Positions 23,967 to 32,784 of a DNA stretch of 64,000 nucleotides are shown piece after piece. Source of the stretch: Chersky-840 sp036511675 (GTDB taxonomy: Bacteria; Actinomycetota; Acidimicrobiia; Acidimicrobiales; UBA8190); assembly GCA_036511675.1 (NCBI GenBank), contig DATCBU010000095.1:1-64000 (forward strand), read 5' to 3'. How positions within the stretch are numbered: position 1 is the stretch's first letter; each line of letters begins with the position of its first letter. The notes beneath the pieces were generated by a model. The model did no database searches, was not told where the DNA came from, and saw only the letters and a program-made list of their open reading frames with translations. The position numbers and the translations under genes are program-made.

Positions 23967-26602
23967 CAGGTGTGGTCGTCGGTGTCCTTCGGAGCCAATG
24001 CGACGATGACCTCAGGCTCCCCCTCCCGCAATTCGAGCTCGGCGACACCCCCGGCGTCGCGGAGGTCGGACTCGGCCAGGCGGAGCAGGGCCAGACGCTC
24101 GGGGCTGTCGACGACGATGAGCTTCGCCACCTCGGCCCGCATCGACACCTGGGCACCGGTCTTTGCCTTGCGCACTTCCCCGAGCACCGACGCGGCCATG
24201 TCGAGGACGGCGACGTCCCCGTGCTGCGGCACCCCGGAGAGCTCCTCGGCGTCGGGCCACGGGGCCCGGTGGATCGAGCCGTCATGCCACCACGACCACA
24301 CCTCTTCGGTGACAAAGGGCACGAAGGGGGCCAGCAGCCGGAGCTGCACCGACAGCGCAGCGGCCAGCGCGGCCCGCGCCGACACGGGGCCGGGGTCGTC
24401 GGAGTCCTCGTAGGCGCGGGTCTTCACCAGTTCGAGGTAGTCGTCACAGAACGACCAGAAGAACGCCTCGGTACGCTCCAGGGCGCGCGCGTAGTCGTAG
24501 GAGTCGAGTGCCGTCGTGGCCTCGACGAGCACCTCCGCCAGCCGGTGCAGCATGGCGAGGTCGAGCGGGGCGGTGACGGCTTCGCCCGATGTGGTGGACC
24601 TCGTGCCGAGTCGCGTCAGCACGAAACGCGACGCGTTGAGGATCTTGATGGCCAGGCGCCGTCCTACCTTCATCTGCCCTTCGTCCACCGCCGTGTCCAC
24701 CCCGGGCCGGCCGCTCGCCGCCCAGTACCGCACACCGTCGGCGCCATGGGACCCCAGAAGGGGCAGTGGGGTCACGACATTGCCGCGGGACTTCGACATC
24801 TTCTTGCGCTCGGGGTCGAGCACCCAACCCGAGATGGCAGTGTCGGTCCAGGGGAGAAAGCCGAACTCGAGCTCGGTCCGCACGATCGTGCTGAACAGCC
24901 ACGTCCGGATGATCTCGTGGGCCTGGGGGCGGAGGTCCATAGGGAACACCAGCGAGAAGAGCTCGGGGTCGTCTTCACGCCGGCCCGCGATCTGTGGTGT
25001 GAGCGACGACGTGGCCCAGGTGTCCATGACGTCGGGGTCACCCACGAACCCGCCGGGCTCACCTCGCTGGTCCTGGTGATACCCGTCGGGGACGTCGCTC
25101 GAGGGGTCAATGGGCAGGCGGTCGTCGGCGGCGAGCAGGGGATGGTCGTGGTCGACCGAGCCGTCCTCGTCCACCGGGTACCACACGGGAAACGACACCC
25201 CGAAGAAACGCTGGCGGCTGATGTTCCAGTCACCGTTGAGGCCCTCCACCCACGCCTCGTACCGATGGCGCATGTGCGGCGGGTGCCAGCGCAACTCGCG
25301 ACCGCGCTCGAGCAGGCGGGCGCGCATGTCGAGCGTCCGCACGTACCACTGGCGGCTGGAGACGATCTCGAGAGGCCGATCACCCCGTTCGTAGAACTTG
25401 ACCGGGTGCCGGATGGGGCGGGGCTCGCCCACCAGGGCCCCGCTCTCGATCAGCATCTCCACGATGCGGGTCCGGGCCTGGGAGACGGTGCGGCCCTCGA
25501 GCTCGGCGTAGGCGCGCCCCGCCGCGTCGGGGTCCTGCGACGGCCAGCTCTCCTCGCCCCACGGCACGGCGCGCAGGCGCCCGTTGCGACCCACGACGGT
25601 GCGGGTCGGCAGCGACAGCTCGCGCCACCACGTCACGTCGGTGGTGTCCCCGAACGTGCAGATCATGGCGATGCCCGAGCCCTTCTCGGGATCGGCAAGA
25701 GGGTGGGCGAGCACCGGCACCGAGACGTCGAACAACGGCGTGAGCACGTCGCGGCCGAACAGGGGACGGTAACGGTCGTCCTCGGGGTGGGCCACCAGCG
25801 CCACACAGGCGGGCAGCAGCTCCGGGCGGGTGGTCTCGATGTCGACGGCACCTTCGTCGGTCGCCAGCGCGAAGCGCAGTCGGTGGTAGGCGCCGTCGAG
25901 CTCGCGGTCTTCCATCTCAGCTTGAGACACCGCCGTCTGGAAGTCCACGTCCCACTGGGTGGGGGCCTCCGCCGAATACGCCTGCCCGGCGCGCAGCATC
26001 CGTAGGAAGGCGTGTTGGGATGTCCGGCGGGAGGTGGTGTCGATGGTGGCGTAGTTCTGGGTCCAGTCCACTGACAACCCCAGGGTCCGCCATAGGTGCT
26101 CGAACGCCTTCTCGTCCTCCACCACCAGGCGGTCGCACAACTCGATGAAGTTCGGCCGCGAGATGGAGACGGTGTCCTTGCCTGGCTTCTCCGGAGGGGT
26201 GAACGACGGGTCGTAGCGCAGGCTCGGATCACACCGGACGCCGTAATAGTTCTGCACGCGACGCTCGGTGGGGAGGCCGTTGTCGTCCCATCCCATGGGG
26301 TAGAAGACCTCGTAGCCGCGCATTCGCCGGAAGCGGGCGATGGCGTCGGTGTGGGTGTAGGAGAACATGTGCCCGATGTGCAGCGAGCCCGACACCGTGG
26401 GGGGCGGTGTGTCGATGGAGAAGACCCGGGCGCGGGGCGCGGAGCGGTCGAAGCGGTAGGTGCCCGCCTCCTCCCACCGGGCCGACCACTTGGCCTCGAG
26501 GCCCTCGAGGGAGGGTTTGTCGGGAACCTTGGGCGGGCGCGGTCCCTCGAGCTTGGGCGGGAGCACGTCGGTGGTGACGTTGACGTCCACAGTGGTGTCC
26601 AC
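23966..26602 (-). CDS. valS: Valyl-tRNA synthetase
   Basis: Class I aminoacyl-tRNA synthetase that charges tRNA-Val, about 878 residues. The ATP-binding motifs are HIGH in SGSLHIGHMFSYTHTDAIAR and KMSKS in ERKKMSKSRGNVV. The Rossmann domain has PMGWDDNGLPTERRVQNYYG, characteristic of ValS, and the CP1 editing domain lies between. The start is uncertain: GTG 26602 avoids overlap with cysS and lies 9 nt after TACGGT; ATG 26638 is the other candidate and would overlap the 5' end of cysS by 15 nt. It is followed by the mycothiol-dependent gene. Confidence 0.95.
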   Translation of the reverse strand: MDTTVDVNVTTDVLPPKLEGPRPPKVPDKPSLEGLEAKWSARWEEAGTYRFDRSAPRARVFSIDTPPPTVSGSLHIGHMFSYTHTDAIARFRRMRGYEVFYPMGWDDNGLPTERRVQNYYGVRCDPSLRYDPSFTPPEKPGKDTVSISRPNFIELCDRLVVEDEKAFEHLWRTLGLSVDWTQNYATIDTTSRRTSQHAFLRMLRAGQAYSAEAPTQWDVDFQTAVSQAEMEDRELDGAYHRLRFALATDEGAVDIETTRPELLPACVALVAHPEDDRYRPLFGRDVLTPLFDVSVPVLAHPLADPEKGSGIAMICTFGDTTDVTWWRELSLPTRTVVGRNGRLRAVPWGEESWPSQDPDAAGRAYAELEGRTVSQARTRIVEMLIESGALVGEPRPIRHPVKFYERGDRPLEIVSSRQWYVRTLDMRARLLERGRELRWHPPHMRHRYEAWVEGLNGDWNISRQRFFGVSFPVWYPVDEDGSVDHDHPLLAADDRLPIDPSSDVPDGYHQDQRGEPGGFVGDPDVMDTWATSSLTPQIAGRREDDPELFSLVFPMDLRPQAHEIIRTWLFSTIVRTELEFGFLPWTDTAISGWVLDPERKKMSKSRGNVVTPLPLLGSHGADGVRYWAASGRPGVDTAVDEGQMKVGRRLAIKILNASRFVLTRLGTRSTTSGEAVTAPLDLAMLHRLAEVLVEATTALDSYDYARALERTEAFFWSFCDDYLELVKTRAYEDSDDPGPVSARAALAAALSVQLRLLAPFVPFVTEEVWSWWHDGSIHRAPWPDAEELSGVPQHGDVAVLDMAASVLGEVRKAKTGAQVSMRAEVAKLIVVDSPERLALLRLAESDLRDAGGVAELELREGEPEVIVALAPKDTDDHT

Positions 26603-26623
26603 GGTGCGGTTACCGTACTCCGA

Positions 26624-28006
26624 GTGCTGCGCCTTCATGACACTGCGACGGGCACCGTCCGGCCCCTCGAGCTGCGCCAGGAAGGCCGCGTGTCGATGTA
26701 CGTCTGTGGCCTCACCGTCTACGACGTCCCGCACCTCGGCCACGGCCGCTACACGCTCGTCTTCGACGTGCTCCGGCGCTTCCTCGAGTTCCAGGGCCTC
26801 GAGGTCCGCTTCGTGTCGAACATCACCGACATCGACGACCACATCATCGCCAGGGCGGCGGAGGAGGGCCGCAGCGAGGCCGAGGTCGCCGCCCAGTACG
26901 AGGCGGTGTGGTGGGACGCCGTCGACAGCCTCGGGGTGAAGCGACCCACCGAGATCCCCCACGCCACCGCCTTCGTGGCCGACATGGTGGGGCTGATCGT
27001 CGCTCTCGTGGACCGCGGCGTGGCCTACGAGAGCACCGACGGCGTCTACCTCGCCGTGGACCAGATCGACGGCTACGGGCTGCTGGCGCGCCAGAGCCTC
27101 GATTCCCTGCGCTCAGGGGCCCGCGTCGAGCCCGGTGAGCACAAGCGCTCTCCTCTGGACTTCGTGCTGTGGAAGAAGGCCAGGCCGGGAGAGCCCACCT
27201 GGGAGTCCCCCTGGGGCCCGGGTCGTCCCGGGTGGCACACCGAGTGTGTCGTCATGTCGCTCGATCTTCTGGGCGAGGACTTCGACATCCACGGCGGGGG
27301 GCTGGACCTCGCCTTCCCCCATCACGAGAACGAACGCGCCCAGGCGGTGGGGCTCGGCAAGGCCTTCGCCCGGCACTGGGTCCACAACGGGTGGGTCATG
27401 GTCGAGGGCGAGAAGATGTCGAAGTCGCTCGGGAACTTCACCTCCCTCACCGACCTCCTGTCGCGGGCCGACGCCCGCGCCTACCGCCTCCTGGTGCTGC
27501 GGGCCCACTACCGCTCGCCCATCGAGGTCACCCCGGCCACGGTGGACCAGGCCGAGAAGGCGCTGGCCCGCCTGGACGACCTGGCCCGGCGTTTCGACCT
27601 TCCTCCCCCGGGGGGGCCGGTGACGGCGATGGCGGTGCTGGCCGCCGGAGCCGACGCCGACGCGGTGGCGTCGTTCCTCGAGCACATGGCCGACGACCTC
27701 GATACCCCGGGGGCCCTGGCCGAGATCTTCGACCTCGCCCGCCGTGCCCATTCGGCGCTCGACGCCGATGATCAGGACGAGGGCAGGCGGCTGGCCCTCA
27801 CCGTGGCGGCACTGTGCGCCGCGCTCGGGCTCGCGCTCGGTGGGTCCGACGCCGGCGTGGACGCCGAGACCGCGGCGTTGGTGGCCGAACGCGACCGGGC
27901 CAGGGGCGGCGGCGACTATCCCCGGGCCGATGCCATCCGCCGCGAGCTCGAGTCCCAGGGCTGGGTGGTGGAGGACGGACCCCAGGGCACGCGCCTGCAT
28001 CGTTGA
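26624..28006 (+). CDS. cysS: Cysteinyl-tRNA synthetase
   Basis: Class I synthetase that charges tRNA-Cys, 460 residues. The HIGH-type motif is PHLGHGR at 36-42, Cys28 in YVCGLTVYD and the later GWHTEC and HHENE supply the zinc site that selects cysteine, and KMSKS is in EGEKMSKSLGNF. The start is GTG 26624, giving LRLHDTATG as in other members; no clear Shine-Dalgarno site is seen. It is head to head with valS. The C-terminal helical domain is complete (DYPRADAIRRELESQGWVVE). Confidence 0.95.
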   Translation: MLRLHDTATGTVRPLELRQEGRVSMYVCGLTVYDVPHLGHGRYTLVFDVLRRFLEFQGLEVRFVSNITDIDDHIIARAAEEGRSEAEVAAQYEAVWWDAVDSLGVKRPTEIPHATAFVADMVGLIVALVDRGVAYESTDGVYLAVDQIDGYGLLARQSLDSLRSGARVEPGEHKRSPLDFVLWKKARPGEPTWESPWGPGRPGWHTECVVMSLDLLGEDFDIHGGGLDLAFPHHENERAQAVGLGKAFARHWVHNGWVMVEGEKMSKSLGNFTSLTDLLSRADARAYRLLVLRAHYRSPIEVTPATVDQAEKALARLDDLARRFDLPPPGGPVTAMAVLAAGADADAVASFLEHMADDLDTPGALAEIFDLARRAHSALDADDQDEGRRLALTVAALCAALGLALGGSDAGVDAETAALVAERDRARGGGDYPRADAIRRELESQGWVVEDGPQGTRLHR

Positions 28007-28164
28007 CACCGACCCTGGTTGCCCCCGCAGGTCGAAGGGGCGGATCGTGCGGGTCGAACCCCCAGGTCGGCCGCGGCCGCTGCTCCCTGTTGCGCGCGGG
28101 GGATGCAGGAGGACAGGGGGGAGAATGACGTGGCATCGGGAACGGTCAAGTGGTTCAACTCGGA

Positions 28165-28657
28165 GGCAATGTGCGGGTTGACAAACCCAACTGGCCGTCG
28201 GCTCACCTACCGGCCACTGAGGGGCGAGTAGCCGCACCCCGAGGAGGACGAGGAGATCAGAGTCCGAGGGCTGAACACTCCTTGGCGCCCTGAATCTCAA
28301 ACCCCCGAACGTCCCCGTGGTTGAGGGAAGCAAAGGCTCGCTTGAATGCCGCATTGCGGGATCGCGGGATCCACGCCGCTAAGCCGAATGGTAGGCCCGT
28401 GCTGATGGAGTTGACGGCCTGAGTCGCTTGCGGAGTATGCCTGGAATCCAAATCATGGATGACTTTGCCCATCTCACTGACGACCAGACACAACTCTTCC
28501 TCGTGAACGGATGGCTTTGGCCTGGAAGCTGTCGGTGCCCCTGAGCACCCGGCGACGATAAGGCAAACCAGTACTCGGGCAACCATCCTCCGAGCCACGG
28601 CAACAAGCCTAGATCCAAGCCTCGGGAGGGCGTGGGTTTGTCAACCCGCATATTGCC
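28165..28657. mobile_element. 493-bp non-autonomous inverted-repeat element
   Basis: Terminal inverted repeats of 24 bp lie at 28165-28188 and 28634-28657; 23 of 24 positions match, and each end starts GGCAAT. The element is flanked by the 8-bp direct repeats AACTCGGA at 28157-28164 and 28658-28665, a target-site duplication. It has no transposase and carries one minus-strand gene for a small lipoprotein. It must have been moved by a transposase encoded elsewhere. The family cannot be named from this window; 8-bp duplications occur in several DDE families. Confidence 0.9.
28257..28598 (-). CDS. Small putative lipoprotein carried by the inserted element
   Basis: Hypothetical protein of 113 residues, entirely inside the inverted-repeat element. 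It starts VARRMVARVLVCLIVAGC, a signal peptide with lipobox IVAGC, so the mature protein would be lipid-anchored on the outer face of the membrane. The mature part is about 95 residues with no recognised domain and two further cysteines. GTG 28598 is used; ATG 28586 is an in-frame alternative. Codon use is less GC-rich at third positions than in neighbours. As cargo without a transposase it is unusual. Confidence 0.6.
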   Translation of the reverse strand: MARRMVARVLVCLIVAGCSGAPTASRPKPSVHEEELCLVVSEMGKVIHDLDSRHTPQATQAVNSISTGLPFGLAAWIPRSRNAAFKRAFASLNHGDVRGFEIQGAKECSALGL

Positions 28658-28918
28658 AACTCGGAGAAGGGGTACGGCTTCATCGCGCAGCCGGAGGGGA
28701 GAGGACGTCTTCGTGCACCACTCCGCCATCCAGATGAACGGCTACCGCAGCCCCGAAGAGGGCCAATCGGTCGACTTCGAGCTGACCGAAGGCCCCAAGG
28801 GCCTCCAAGCCGTCGAGGTCCGAGCCACCGCCACCTGACCGGCCTGGCCGCCCCCTCGGCGGTGAGGGGCGCGTAGCCCGACTTGACGTCGCGCGAGCGC
28901 TGTCCTCTGCTGTGACCC

Positions 28919-30193
28919 ATGTCGGAGGCCCGGGTCTCAGAGGGCGTCTTGCTCCGCGGCGTGCGCAACGCAGGCCGCGGACTTCCGGCGGGGTTCGGTG
29001 TGCTCTGGACCACGGTCGCCGTCGACCTTCTCGGCTTCGGCATCGTCGTCCCCCTGCTGCCGCTGTACGCCCGGCGCCTCGGGGCGGGCCCGGCGTCGGT
29101 GGGGCTCCTCCTGGCCGCATTCTCCGCCGCGCAGTTCGTGAGTGCGCCCCTGCTCGGGAGGTTGTCCGATCGGATCGGGCGCAAACCCCTGCTCATCGTG
29201 TCGTTGGCGGGGACGGCCGCGGCCAGCCTCCTGACCGGGGTCGCCGGATCACTGTGGCTTCTCGTGGTGGCGCGCGTCCTCGACGGGGCGTCGGGGGGAA
29301 GCGTGGCGGTGGCCCAGGCGTCGGCAACCGACATGGTCGGACGCCAGGACCGCGTGCGCGTGTTCGGGTTGCTGGGGGCTGCATACGGTGTCGGGTTCGT
29401 GATCGGCCCGGCCATCGGGGGCCTGGCCGCACTGGGTGGCCCCCGCATCCCGTTCTTCGTGGCGGCGGGCATCGCCGGCCTCAATGCGGTGATTGCCGTC
29501 CGGCGGCTCCCCGAGACTCGGCCGAGACCGGGCCAGGGCGCTGACCCCGATGGTGGGTCTGCCCACACGCTGCGAAGCGTGCTGACGAGGATGGCGGTGC
29601 CGGCCACCATCACCGTGGTGCTCGTGGCCTCGTTCAGCGCCTTCGAAGCGACGTTCGCGTTGTTCGGACAGCGTCGTCTCGGTTTCGGCCTGGCGTCGAT
29701 CGGGGCCGTCTTCGCCATGGTCGGCGTGGTGGCGGTGGTGGTCCAGGGTGGCCTCGTGCGTCCACTGGCGGCGCGCATCGGAGATGTCGGGTGCCTGCGG
29801 TTCGGACTGGTCACCGAGGCCTTCGGGCTCGTGCTGGTGGCCACGGTCCATTCCCGGGCGGCCCTCGTGATCCCGCTGGTGCTCGTGACCGTGGGCCAAA
29901 GTCTGTGCACGCCCTCGCTCAACGCCCTCGTGGTGGGCCGCATCGGCGACGGGCGGCGCGGCACGGCCCTCGGGGCCCAGCAGGGGCTCTCGGCCCTGGC
30001 CCGCATCATCGGCCCGACAGTGGGGGGGTTGTCCTACGAGGTCCTGGGGATCGGGGCCCCTTTCGTGGAGGGAGGGGTGGCTGTCGCCGTGGCTCTGGTG
30101 TTCTCCCTGGTCATGCGGGCAGGACTGACAACGTCGCCACGAATGGTTGTCGAACCGCCCGCCCATAGGTTACCGTTGAGTAACAACGGATAG
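28919..30193 (+). CDS. MFS transporter, DHA1 (TetA-like) type
   Basis: Integral membrane transporter of 424 residues with 12 predicted helices. It begins with LWTTVAVDLLGFGIVVPLLP, and motif A after helix 2 is GRLSDRIGRKP, the form seen in TetA-like and multidrug exporters. Helix 5 contains GAAYGVGFVIGPAIGG, the antiporter motif C. Probably a drug or metabolite/proton antiporter. No regulator is adjacent. Confidence 0.88.
   Translation: MSEARVSEGVLLRGVRNAGRGLPAGFGVLWTTVAVDLLGFGIVVPLLPLYARRLGAGPASVGLLLAAFSAAQFVSAPLLGRLSDRIGRKPLLIVSLAGTAAASLLTGVAGSLWLLVVARVLDGASGGSVAVAQASATDMVGRQDRVRVFGLLGAAYGVGFVIGPAIGGLAALGGPRIPFFVAAGIAGLNAVIAVRRLPETRPRPGQGADPDGGSAHTLRSVLTRMAVPATITVVLVASFSAFEATFALFGQRRLGFGLASIGAVFAMVGVVAVVVQGGLVRPLAARIGDVGCLRFGLVTEAFGLVLVATVHSRAALVIPLVLVTVGQSLCTPSLNALVVGRIGDGRRGTALGAQQGLSALARIIGPTVGGLSYEVLGIGAPFVEGGVAVAVALVFSLVMRAGLTTSPRMVVEPPAHRLPLSNNG
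30170..30183. promoter_or_regulatory. TTAC-N6-GTAA inverted repeat before the acyl-CoA dehydrogenase gene
   Basis: TTAC (30170-30173), six bases, GTAA (30180-30183) forms a perfect small dyad overlapping the last codons of the MFS gene and 113 bp before the acyl-CoA dehydrogenase start. A second dyad, CCGTTG/CAACGG, overlaps it. TetR-type regulators of fatty-acid genes bind dyads of this size, but no regulator can be assigned. Confidence 0.25.
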
Positions 30194-30295
30194 GTCGAGG
30201 TCGAGCTCTGCCCACCTGGGCACCGGGCGCGGCCCCGCCGCAACCATGCCGACCGGGACTGACGCCCGGATCGGTGCTTGGACCAAGGGGAAGAC

Positions 30296-31510
30296 ATGTC
30301 CGAGTTCTCACTCGATCTCAGCGAAGACCAGCTCCAGCTCCAGAAATGGGTCCACGATTTCGCCGAGGGCGTCATCCGTCCCGCCGCCCACGAATGGGAC
30401 GAACGGGAAGAGACCCCGTGGCCCATCATCGAGGAGGCCGCCCGGATCGGCTTGTACTCGTTCGACTTCATGACCCAGTGCTTCTTCGACCCGGGCGGCT
30501 TGATGATGCCGATCGCCAACGAGGAACTGGCGTGGGGCGACGCCGGCATCGGGCTCGCCATCTTCGGGAGCGTCCTCGGACTCGCCGGCATCGTCGCCAA
30601 CGGGACGCCCGAGCAGCTCGGTGAGTGGGGCCCCCAGTGCTTCGGCACGCCCGAGAAGATCCAGCTCGCCGCATTCGCGGTATCGGAGCCCGACGCCGGA
30701 TCCGACGTCAGCTCGTTGCGAACCCGGGCTGTCTACGACCAGGCCAAGGACGAGTGGGTGATCAACGGGACCAAGACCTGGATCACCAACGGGGGGATCG
30801 CCGACATCCACGTGGTGGTGGCGGCTGTCGATCCCGAGCTCCGCTCGCGGGGCCAAGCCAGCTTCATCGTCCCCCCCGGGACCCCGGGCCTGTCGGCCGG
30901 GCAGAAGTTCAAGAAGATGGGGATCCGCGCCTCGCACACCGGCGAGGTGATCCTCGACGACGTGCGCGTTCCCGGGCATTGTCTGCTCGGAGGCAAGGAG
31001 AAACTCGACGCCAAGATGGCCGGGGCCCGTGAGGGGAAGAAGTCCAACTCCCAGGCCGCCATGGCGACATTCGAGGCCACGCGCCCTTCGGTGGGGGCAC
31101 AGGCTCTGGGAATCTCCCGGGCCGCCTACGAATACGCCCTCGACTACGCCAAGGAGCGCAAGGCCTTCGGACGGCACATCATCGAGAACCAGGGCATCGC
31201 CTTCAAGCTCGCCGACATGAAGATGCGCATCGACGCGTCCCGGTTGCTCGTGTGGCGGGCGGCGTGGATGGGACGCAACGGCAAGCCCTTCGTGGCGGGC
31301 GAGGGGTCGATGTCGAAGCTGTACGCCGGGGAGACCGCGGTGTGGGTGACCGAGCAGGCCATCCAGATCATGGGCGGCTACGGCTACATCCGAGATCACC
31401 CGGTCGAGCGTTGGCACCGGGATTCGAAGATCTACACCATCTTCGAGGGAACGTCTGAGATCCAGCGGCTCATCATCGCCCGGGCCGTCTCGGGCATCCA
31501 TATCAACTGA
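30296..31510 (+). CDS. Acyl-CoA dehydrogenase
   Basis: FAD-dependent enzyme of 404 residues that introduces the alpha-beta double bond in an acyl-CoA. Landmarks are FAVSEPDAGSDVSSLRT (FAD and substrate loop), NGTKTWITNGGIAD, and IYTIFEGTSEIQRLIIARA, which holds the catalytic Glu and a flavin-binding turn. The length is that of the classical family. ATG 30296 has AGGGGAAG upstream. With the enoyl-CoA hydratase at 34625 it could serve beta-oxidation, though they are not in one operon. Confidence 0.92.
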   Translation: MSEFSLDLSEDQLQLQKWVHDFAEGVIRPAAHEWDEREETPWPIIEEAARIGLYSFDFMTQCFFDPGGLMMPIANEELAWGDAGIGLAIFGSVLGLAGIVANGTPEQLGEWGPQCFGTPEKIQLAAFAVSEPDAGSDVSSLRTRAVYDQAKDEWVINGTKTWITNGGIADIHVVVAAVDPELRSRGQASFIVPPGTPGLSAGQKFKKMGIRASHTGEVILDDVRVPGHCLLGGKEKLDAKMAGAREGKKSNSQAAMATFEATRPSVGAQALGISRAAYEYALDYAKERKAFGRHIIENQGIAFKLADMKMRIDASRLLVWRAAWMGRNGKPFVAGEGSMSKLYAGETAVWVTEQAIQIMGGYGYIRDHPVERWHRDSKIYTIFEGTSEIQRLIIARAVSGIHIN

Positions 31511-31592
31511 CCTCCGACCCCATCACACGACCTCTCCGTCGGCCCCGACCGCCCGGGGCTCGTCGCCGGCCGGCTCGCGGCGGGGCTGATCG

Positions 31593-32099
31593 ATGACGCC
31601 GCACGTCCTGTTCCTGTGCACCGGCAATGCGGCGCGCTCGGTCATGGCGGGTGTGATGCTCGACGCCAGCGGCCTCGCCGTGCGCGTCACCACGGCCGGG
31701 ACCCATGTCGTCGAGCACCAACCGGTGAGCATCCGCACCCGCCTCGCGCTCGATTCGGTTGGCCTGCATGCGTCGGCACACCGGAGTCGCCAGATCACCG
31801 ATGCCGACGTGGTGGTGGCCGACCTGATCGTCGCCATGGCCGGCGAACACGTGTCGTACGTCCGTCGCCGCCATCCCGAGGGCGCCGACCGTACCGCCAC
31901 ATTGCGGTACCTGGTGGACCAACTTGCCGACGGGTCCACCCCGCTGCGGGAGCGGGTGTTAGCGCTGGACCTTTCGGGTGTCGACCCCCCCGGCCAAGGC
32001 GACGTGGCCGATCCGGCCGGCGGCGACGACCAGGATTACGTGGACTGTGCCCATGAGCTGTCGGGGCTCATCGGTGCGTTGGTGCCCCGCCTCCTCTAG
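31593..32099 (+). CDS. Low-molecular-weight protein tyrosine phosphatase-like protein
   Basis: Protein of 168 residues of the LMW phosphatase/arsenate reductase fold. The phosphate loop CTGNAARS places the nucleophile Cys9 and Arg15 in a CX5R motif. The general-acid loop near the C-terminus is expected as DP; LDLSGVDPPGQ and DVADPAGG are candidates. It is convergent with the DUF4395 gene. It could act on phosphotyrosine proteins or as an arsenate reductase; without ars genes nearby the former is preferred. Confidence 0.8.
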   Translation: MTPHVLFLCTGNAARSVMAGVMLDASGLAVRVTTAGTHVVEHQPVSIRTRLALDSVGLHASAHRSRQITDADVVVADLIVAMAGEHVSYVRRRHPEGADRTATLRYLVDQLADGSTPLRERVLALDLSGVDPPGQGDVADPAGGDDQDYVDCAHELSGLIGALVPRLL

Positions 32100-32149
32100 C
32101 CGACGGTGGTGCCGGTGCCCGAGCCGGCTGGTCAGATCCGCCGTGCTCG

Positions 32150-32674
32150 TCAGATCCCGGCGGGCTCGCGCCTGAGCTCGGGCAGACGCACCGAGACGTC
32201 TGCGCAGGCGGCGCACACAGTGTCGGGCACGAGCCCCATCCGCATCAGCGCGGCAAACGCCTTGCAGCCCAGGCACAGGCCCAGTGCCGATTCCAGCAAC
32301 GCGGCGGTGGCGAGCAGCCCGACCATCACCAACGCTGCTCCGTGGGCGTCGGCGCCGAACCACAGCACCACCGCGGCGGAGGAGAACACCACGCCCATGG
32401 CCTGGGCGAAGCGCTTCGGCGGTCCGGCCACGGGGCGGGGACGGAACGGGATCCGGGGTACGACGATCCGGGTGGCCAGCTGGCCCAGCGGGCTCAGGGT
32501 GGGCCCGGCGAGCGTCCGCGCCCAGAAGCCGTAGGCGAGGGGGACGAGCAGCCACTGCTGGCGCAGCGCCATGGCCAGCACGCATAGCACCACGACTCCG
32601 CCCGCCACCACCCGCGCCGCCACCTCGTTCACGGGGTTCGGGAAGCTGAAGACGGCCCTGGCCCGCGGGCCCAT
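32150..32674 (-). CDS. DUF4395 membrane protein
   Basis: Integral membrane protein of 174 residues. It starts with FSFPNPVNEVAARVVAGGVV, the DUF4395 signature, has about four helices in two pairs and the conserved GLCLGCKAFA in the last helix, followed by PDTVCAACADVS. Members are often near thioredoxin or sulfur-related genes and may handle thiols, but the function is not established. ATG 32674 has GGAGG 8 nt upstream. Confidence 0.87.
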   Translation of the reverse strand: MGPRARAVFSFPNPVNEVAARVVAGGVVVLCVLAMALRQQWLLVPLAYGFWARTLAGPTLSPLGQLATRIVVPRIPFRPRPVAGPPKRFAQAMGVVFSSAAVVLWFGADAHGAALVMVGLLATAALLESALGLCLGCKAFAALMRMGLVPDTVCAACADVSVRLPELRREPAGI

Positions 32675-32784
32675 GGCGAGTACCTCCCTCCGGTCCACGC
32701 CGGGTGCGTGGCCGCCCCTGAAAGCCTACCGCCCAGGTCGGCTTTTCGTCCCGGGCCGCCGTCGCTGCCCGGAGCAGGCGGGGC

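Larger units (their letters stand above)
28130..28838 (+). pseudogene. Cold-shock protein gene split by an inserted element
   Basis: GTG 28130 with GGGGGGAG upstream begins ASGTVKWFNSE, the start of a CspA-type cold-shock protein. The reading is broken at 28164 by a 493-bp element and resumes at 28658 with NSEKGYGFIAQPEG. Removing the element and one copy of the 8-bp target duplication restores FNSEKGYGF exactly. The rest reads EDVFVHHSAIQMNGYRSPEE to ATAT and a stop at 28838, but an extra base (or two missing) at about 28700 puts it out of frame. There are two lesions, so the gene is dead. Csp proteins bind single-stranded RNA/DNA (RNP motifs KGYGF and VFVHH are visible). Confidence 0.92.

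Noticed and set aside
26639..26962. Longer valS N-terminus
   Set aside because: This part is antisense to cysS, which is well supported by zinc and HIGH motifs.
28165..28657. Element as a complete insertion sequence
   Set aside because: No transposase frame or DDE motif exists in 493 bp; the only gene is a lipoprotein.
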